From positions 1 through 46,447 of the forward strand of contig CAMLNA010000017.1 of assembly GCA_946481025.1 (NCBI GenBank): 46,447 bases of DNA, read 5' to 3'. Under the pieces are notes generated by a model. That model ran no database searches and was not told where the DNA came from. It saw nothing but the letters and a program-made list of their open reading frames with translations. The DNA is from an uncultured Rivibacter sp. (GTDB lineage Bacteria > Pseudomonadota > Gammaproteobacteria > Burkholderiales > Burkholderiaceae). Each line of letters opens with the position of its first letter. The first letter of the stretch is position 1. Positions 41,946 to 46,447 of this stretch are shown here, piece by piece. The translations under genes were made by a program, and so were the position numbers.

Positions 41946-44051
41946 ATGCTGTCCGCCACCGATGTCTCCCTACCTGATGCCGCCCCTTCTGCGCGCGTGG
42001 ACGTGCTCGCCTCGCTCAACGAGCAGCAGCGCGCCGCGGTCGAGCACGGGCTCGAAGGCGACGCGCGTGCGGCGGCGCCGCTGCTGGTGATCGCCGGCGC
42101 GGGCAGCGGCAAGACCAAGACGCTGGCCGCCCGCGTGGCCCGGCTCGTGCTGGCCGGCGCCGATCCGCAGCGCATCCTGCTGCTCACGTTTTCCCGGCGG
42201 GCGGCGCTCGAGATGACGCAGCGCGCAGGCGCCTTGCTGCAGGCGTCGCTCGGACTGCGCTCGGGCCAGCGCCCGCACCTTGAATGGGCCGGCACCTTCC
42301 ATTCGGTGGCCGCGCGGCTGCTGCGGCAGTACGCGCCACGACTGGGGCTCTCGGAGAGCTTTTCCGTGCTCGACCGCGGCGATGCCGAGGACCTGCTCGA
42401 CGTCGTGCGCGACCGGCTGGGCTTTTCGAAGACGAAGAGGCGTTTCCCCACCAAGGCCACCTGCCTGGGCCTGTATTCCCGTGTGGTCAACAGCGACGGC
42501 GAACTGGTGGCGGTGGCGCAGGACCACTACCCCTGGTGCCTCGACTGGATCGATGAGCTGAAGGCGCTGTTCGGCGCCTATGCCCAGGCCAAGCAGGACC
42601 AGCAGCTGCTCGACTTCGACGACCTGCTGCTGTCGTGGAGCCTGATGCTCGAAGACCCGGCGCTGGCGGCCGAGGTGGGCGCCCGGTTCGACCATGTGCT
42701 GGTCGACGAATACCAGGACACCAACCGGCTGCAGGCCGCCATCCTGCAGCGGCTCAAGCCCGACGGCCGGGGCGTGGTCGCGGTGGGCGACGACGCACAG
42801 GCGATCTACTCGTTCCGTGCCGCCGAGGTGCGCAACATCCTCGACTTCGCCCGCCAGTTCGGCACGCCCGCGGTGCAGGTGACGCTGGAGCGCAACTACC
42901 GCTCGACGCGGCCGATCCTCGAAGCCTCGAATGCGGTCATCGCGCTGGCGGCCGAGCGGCATGCCAAGCAGCTGTGGACCGACCGCGAGTCGTCCTGCAA
43001 GCCTTTGCTGGTCACGGTGGAGGACGAGCTGGCGCAGGCCCGCTGGGTGGCCGACCGGGTGCTGGCACAGCGCGAGGCCGGCATGCTGCTGCGGCACCAG
43101 GCGGTGCTGTTCCGCACCGCCCACCACAGCGCGGCGCTCGAGATGGAGCTGGTGCGCCGGAACATCCCGTTCGTGAAGTTCGGCGGACTCAAGTTCCTGG
43201 AGTCCACCCACATCAAGGACGTGCTGGCGGTGCTGCGCTGGGTGAACAACCCGCGCAACGAGGTGGCGGCCTTCCGCGTCGCCAAGCTGATGCCCGGCGT
43301 GGGGCCGGCCACCGCGCGGCGGCTGGTGCGCGCGGTGGCGGAGGCGGCCGATGCCGGCGCGGCGCTGCAGGGCTTCGACGCGCCGCCCGCGGCGCGCGCA
43401 TCCCTGCGGTGCTTTGCCGGGCTTCACGGTCGCCTGGCAGGCGGGCAGGGCGGCTGGCCCGGCGGGCTGGAAGACGTGCTGCAGTGGTACGTGCCGCTGC
43501 TGGAGCAGGCCGCCGATGACGCGGCGGTGCGGGTGGCCGACCTGCGGCAACTGGTGCAGATCGCCGGCGGCTACCGCTCGTGCGAGCGGTTCCTCACCGA
43601 GCTGGCGCTGGATCCGCCGGCGGCCAGCAGCGACGAGTCCGGGGCCGCGCACCTCGACGAGGACTACCTGATCCTGTCGACGCTGCACTCGTCCAAGGGA
43701 CAGGAGTGGCGCTCGGTGTCCATCCTCAACACGGTGGACGGCTGCATCCCGTGCGACATCATCACCGGCTCGGCCTCGCTGATCGAAGAAGAGCGGCGGC
43801 TGCTGTACGTGGGCATGACGCGGGCCAGGGAGCAGCTGCACCTGCTGGCGCCGCAGCGCTACTACGTCACCCAGCAGGGTGCGTACGGCGACCGCCACGT
43901 GTATGCCTCGCTGACGCGCTTCATCCCGCCGGCCATCCAGCACCACTTCGAGCGGGTGGGGCCGACGGTGCCGGTGGCAGCGGACCCCGCGGGCGGTGCA
44001 GCCGGCCCGCGGGTCGATGTGCTATCGCGCATGCGGGGGCGCTGGGGCTGA
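41946..44051 (+). CDS. UvrD/Rep-family ATP-dependent DNA helicase
   Basis: A 701-residue superfamily 1A helicase. Walker A is GAGSGKTKT (Lys56), motif Ia TFSRRAALEMTQR, motif II VDEYQDTN (Asp254, Glu255), motif III GDDAQAIYSFRAA, motif IV ERNYRST, motif V TLHSSKGQEWRSV and motif VI RRLLYVGMTRARE. It unwinds DNA 3' to 5' and is somewhat shorter than E. coli UvrD (720). An exact LexA box lies directly before the ATG at 41946, so it should be SOS-induced. No Shine-Dalgarno sequence is visible in the eight bases between box and ATG; the transcript may be leaderless, or an upstream in-frame start may be used. Confidence 0.93.
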   Translation: MLSATDVSLPDAAPSARVDVLASLNEQQRAAVEHGLEGDARAAAPLLVIAGAGSGKTKTLAARVARLVLAGADPQRILLLTFSRRAALEMTQRAGALLQASLGLRSGQRPHLEWAGTFHSVAARLLRQYAPRLGLSESFSVLDRGDAEDLLDVVRDRLGFSKTKRRFPTKATCLGLYSRVVNSDGELVAVAQDHYPWCLDWIDELKALFGAYAQAKQDQQLLDFDDLLLSWSLMLEDPALAAEVGARFDHVLVDEYQDTNRLQAAILQRLKPDGRGVVAVGDDAQAIYSFRAAEVRNILDFARQFGTPAVQVTLERNYRSTRPILEASNAVIALAAERHAKQLWTDRESSCKPLLVTVEDELAQARWVADRVLAQREAGMLLRHQAVLFRTAHHSAALEMELVRRNIPFVKFGGLKFLESTHIKDVLAVLRWVNNPRNEVAAFRVAKLMPGVGPATARRLVRAVAEAADAGAALQGFDAPPAARASLRCFAGLHGRLAGGQGGWPGGLEDVLQWYVPLLEQAADDAAVRVADLRQLVQIAGGYRSCERFLTELALDPPAASSDESGAAHLDEDYLILSTLHSSKGQEWRSVSILNTVDGCIPCDIITGSASLIEEERRLLYVGMTRAREQLHLLAPQRYYVTQQGAYGDRHVYASLTRFIPPAIQHHFERVGPTVPVAADPAGGAAGPRVDVLSRMRGRWG

Positions 44052-44071
44052 GCCCGGCGCTCCTGCCCTGG

Positions 44072-45262
44072 TCACCACCAGGCTTCGGTCTGCACGCCGA
44101 ACGTCGTGCCGTGCAGCCGGTCGCCGTACACCTGCTGCAGGCGTTCGCCGTTGATCCAGTTCTGGCCCAGCACCTTGCGCGCGGCCTCGTTCCACACCGC
44201 ATGCGTGACGAACACGCGCAGCGTCGGCCGCGACCAGGCGTCCTTGCCGGCCGATACGGCACCGGCGAGCGTGAGCTTGGTCATGGTGCGCAGGTCCTGG
44301 CCGTCCGGCTTGACGCGATCGTGGCCCAGTTCGACCAGCACGCGAAAGGGGCCGGTGATGTGCGTGTCGGTGCGCCCGCCGATGGCGGTCCAGCGCGAGT
44401 CGAGACCGTTGGCGGCGTGGGCCAGGCGGTATTCGGCCACCACGTCGAAGCGGGTGCCGGCGCCGAGGTTGCCGGTCTGCTGCAGCACCGCGCGGCTGTT
44501 CGTGGCTTCGCCGAGCTTGTCGTAGCGCACGCCGCCCAGCAGCTCGCCGCCCAGCACGCCACCCAGCGTGTGGTACGCGCCGACCGCCAGACCCTTCGCT
44601 TCGCGGGGGGTGGCCGTGTCGGTCACCTGGTTGCGCGAGCGCGTCTGCAGCGAGGGCGTCACGTAGACCGACAGGGCGCCGTTGGCCACCGTCTTGATGT
44701 CGGTCAGACGCACCGGCACCGAGAAGCGGTTGTTGTTGGCGCCGCCGCGGCCGCTCATCATGAAGGCGACGCTGGCCTTGGTGAAGCCGAAGTCCATGTT
44801 CTCGATGCCGGCGCCGTCGCCGTCGTTGTTCTCGAGGAACTGGTCGTTGATGCCGGTCTGCAGGCGGTTGTAGAAGCGGCGCCCGGCCCAGGCCGTGCCG
44901 TTGGCCAGCGGGGCGATCTTGTTGCCATAGACGTAGGCCTGGCCGAAGCGCGCGACCAGTTCGTCGGTGCCGAACTCGGTCTGGCCCCAGGCGCGGTACA
45001 CGCCCGGCATCAGGCGAACGTGCCAGCCGGAGCCCTCGTATTCGGCGACCTTGGTGTCGAACACCGGCTCGATGACGTAGTCGCATTCGTTGCCGAGGCG
45101 CCATTTGGTGTCGGCCCCGGGCAGGCCGAAGCACACCTGCGTGCCGCCGCGCTCGCTGACGCCGGTGCCGGCCCGGAAGTAGCCGCTGAAGTCGACGTTG
45201 GCGGCATGGGCCCAGCCCGCCGCGCACAGCGTCGCGGCCATGGCGATTTTCGAGATGTTCAA
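44072..45262 (-). CDS. LamB-type maltoporin / carbohydrate-selective porin
   Basis: A 396-residue outer membrane beta-barrel. After a signal peptide (ISKIAMAATLCAAGWAHA) the mature start NVDFSGYFRAGTGVS and the Cys pair in QVCFGLPG and RLGNECDYVIEP match LamB. The last residues FGVQTEAWW end in an aromatic residue, as outer membrane porins do for assembly. It passes malto-oligosaccharides or related sugars. I chose the TTG at 45262 because GGAG lies five bases upstream and it gives a proper signal peptide; the ATG at 45241 would leave a very short signal, and the GTG at 45301 adds a charged stretch. It is the last gene of the locus with the lipoprotein and glycosidase. Confidence 0.85.
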   Translation of the reverse strand: MNISKIAMAATLCAAGWAHAANVDFSGYFRAGTGVSERGGTQVCFGLPGADTKWRLGNECDYVIEPVFDTKVAEYEGSGWHVRLMPGVYRAWGQTEFGTDELVARFGQAYVYGNKIAPLANGTAWAGRRFYNRLQTGINDQFLENNDGDGAGIENMDFGFTKASVAFMMSGRGGANNNRFSVPVRLTDIKTVANGALSVYVTPSLQTRSRNQVTDTATPREAKGLAVGAYHTLGGVLGGELLGGVRYDKLGEATNSRAVLQQTGNLGAGTRFDVVAEYRLAHAANGLDSRWTAIGGRTDTHITGPFRVLVELGHDRVKPDGQDLRTMTKLTLAGAVSAGKDAWSRPTLRVFVTHAVWNEAARKVLGQNWINGERLQQVYGDRLHGTTFGVQTEAWW

Positions 45263-45300
45263 GCTGTCTCCACTTTTCTTGGGGGCGAGTTCAACCAGCA

Positions 45301-45325
45301 CGCGCAGCCCCCTCGTCGCTGCGCG
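45301..45325. terminator. Hairpin between lipoprotein and porin genes
   Basis: CGCGCAGC (45301-45308) pairs with GCTGCGCG (45318-45325) around a nine-base loop in the 90-base gap. There is no T-run. It may set different mRNA levels for the porin and the genes upstream. Confidence 0.3.
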
Positions 45326-45352
45326 CGCGGTGTCGGAATCAGGAAAACACGG

Positions 45353-46048
45353 TCAGGGCTTCAGTTCGATGCGCCCGACCTGGAAGTCCACCGCGCGCTT
45401 TGCGCCCGGGGTCAGCGCCGGATCGCTGACCTCGACGGCCACCACCGCCGGTGCGGTTGCGGCGACGGAACGGCCCTGGGCGCCGCAATACGCTTCAGGG
45501 GCGAAGCGGGCCAGCGCAATCGTGTAGTCGCGCAGTTCGGGCGTCACGCTCTGCACCGCCACCGGGTAGCAGCCGTTGTCGCGGGTGGCCTTGTCGTCAC
45601 CCACCAGGCGCACGCGCAACTGCGTGGCGGTGGCCGAGGCGAGCTGCAGATGCAGCGTGCGCTGCTGCGTGAGATCGAGCGTCTTGCCGTCTGCGCCCGC
45701 CGTCGCGGTGAAGCCGATGCCGGCCCAGGTGCTGCCCTTTTGCGGCCACACGCTGCCGTTCACCCGCGCCGCGCCGTTGGCCACGGCGATCTTGTCGAGG
45801 CTCGCGTCGCCGGGCTTTTCCGAGTAGGCGAAGCCGGTGAACATGCCGCCCTGGGCGGTGGTGCCGTCCGGCCTGAACACGGCGAACGTGAGGACCGGCG
45901 ATGGCGCGGCGGGCGCGGCTTGCGGCGCGGGCGCCGGTGACGCGGCGGTGGCCTGGGCCTTCGGCTGCGGTGCGATGGCGCAGCCGGCCATGGCGGCGAT
46001 GGCCAGGGCCAGCAGGCCGAGCCGGGTGCGGTGGGAGGTGTTGGTCAT
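45353..46048 (-). CDS. Secreted lipoprotein of the glycan locus
   Basis: A 231-residue lipoprotein. The signal ends AAMAGC (Cys at about residue 23), followed by an Ala/Pro-rich linker to about residue 50. The remaining domain (about 50-231) is predicted to be beta-rich, with WAGIGFTATAGADGKTLDL and LRVRLVGDD, and resembles galactose-binding-like or CBM-type beta sandwiches; I cannot name the family. Two Cys in the domain (DNGCYPV and EAYCGAQ) could form a disulphide. AGGA precedes the ATG at 46048. It lies between the GH26-like enzyme and the porin on the same strand, so a role in capture of the same glycan is likely. Confidence 0.75.
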   Translation of the reverse strand: MTNTSHRTRLGLLALAIAAMAGCAIAPQPKAQATAASPAPAPQAAPAAPSPVLTFAVFRPDGTTAQGGMFTGFAYSEKPGDASLDKIAVANGAARVNGSVWPQKGSTWAGIGFTATAGADGKTLDLTQQRTLHLQLASATATQLRVRLVGDDKATRDNGCYPVAVQSVTPELRDYTIALARFAPEAYCGAQGRSVAATAPAVVAVEVSDPALTPGAKRAVDFQVGRIELKP

Positions 46049-46083
46049 GGTGGGTCCTGGTGGTGTTGTGAAAGCCGCGCCGG

Positions 46084-46447
46084 TCAGGTCGGCGTGGCGA
46101 CCGAAAGCAGGGCCGCGCCGTTGCCCCGGATGTGCGGCTGGCGCAGCGCCTGGATGGCCGCATGCCAGCTCGCGTCGCTGGAGGTCAGCGCCCAGCTGGT
46201 TTCCTTCACGATGTCGAACCAGGTGAAGGCGCGCACCGAGGGCATGCGGGCCAGGTCGGCGGCCATGCGCGCGATCCATGCGGCCTTGTCGCCGCCGGTC
46301 TCGGAGCAGCCCATCTCGGCCAGCACCACCGGCTTGCGCGGCGAGATGGCCTGTGCGGTGGCGAGCGCGCCGGAAAAGACATCGCTGAAAGACGTCCAGC
46401 GCGACCACGACTGGCTGGTGCCGAAGTTGTAGCCGTCGATGCCGATC
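46084..46447 (-). CDS. GH26-like glycoside hydrolase, partial (C-terminal end)
   Basis: Only the last 120 residues are in the window; the gene continues past the right edge. IGIDGYNFGTSQSW, the strand VVLAEMGCSE with a candidate nucleophile Glu, and FTWFDIVKETSWAL follow the C-terminal pattern of family GH26 (beta-mannanases and related endoglucanases). A GH5-type enzyme is a less likely alternative. The stop is 35 bases before the lipoprotein start, so the two are co-transcribed. Export of the enzyme cannot be judged because the N-terminus is missing. Confidence 0.75.
   Translation of the reverse strand, partial: IGIDGYNFGTSQSWSRWTSFSDVFSGALATAQAISPRKPVVLAEMGCSETGGDKAAWIARMAADLARMPSVRAFTWFDIVKETSWALTSSDASWHAAIQALRQPHIRGNGAALLSVATPT

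Overview
The window is a high-GC, gene-dense stretch of chromosome. Protein families, the CTGT-N8-ACAG type LexA box and general gene style suggest a betaproteobacterium of the order Burkholderiales (inference from sequence style only; no marker gene such as 16S rRNA is present). I see no rRNA, tRNA, CRISPR array, insertion sequence or prophage. Thirty-four protein genes can be supported, one of them cut by the right edge.

Layout. (1) 80-2534: a GFA-family zinc protein, converging on an epoxide hydrolase and an overlapping AraC-type regulator. The epoxide hydrolase appears to start at an ATT codon. (2) 2686-10628: a tripartite RND efflux operon (adaptor, HAE1 pump, outer membrane channel), transcribed away from a BaeS/BaeR-like two-component pair. 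(3) 10729-15105: a membrane PQQ glucose dehydrogenase, a MATE transporter in convergent orientation and a small unknown protein. (4) 15166-21885: one 2239-residue signalling protein carrying a Ser/Thr kinase-like domain, an AAA ATPase, helical repeats, GAF, PAS, histidine kinase, two receivers and an HPt domain.

(5) 22010-34030 is the most coherent system. A LacI-family regulator is divergent from a Gfo/Idh/MocA oxidoreductase. Next comes an eight-gene collinear run with two complete sugar ABC importers, a xylose-isomerase-like TIM-barrel protein and a second Gfo/Idh/MocA oxidoreductase. A separate NAD-dependent epimerase/reductase lies just beyond on the other strand. A palindrome, TGAGGTGCGCACCTCA or a close variant, sits at three control points: the regulator/oxidoreductase divergent promoter, the front of the ABC run, and upstream of the epimerase. 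This ties all eleven genes into one probable regulon for import and oxidative or epimerising catabolism of a glycoside, rare sugar or cyclitol.

(6) 34265-38008: a DUF3606 protein overlapping a three-domain DNA ligase D, then a GNAT acetyltransferase and a glutaredoxin. (7) 38300-40336: a sigma-70 of the RpoD type that looks diverged from the normal housekeeping copy, behind a hairpin-rich leader. (8) 40352-41672: an intracellular trypsin-like protease and a cold-shock protein whose terminator overlaps the longest reading frame of the protease. (9) 41946-44051: a UvrD/Rep helicase with an excellent LexA box directly before its start. (10) 44072-46447: a polysaccharide locus with a GH26-like glycosidase (partial), a lipoprotein and a LamB-type porin.

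All functions are inferred by reading the sequence; no database search was run.
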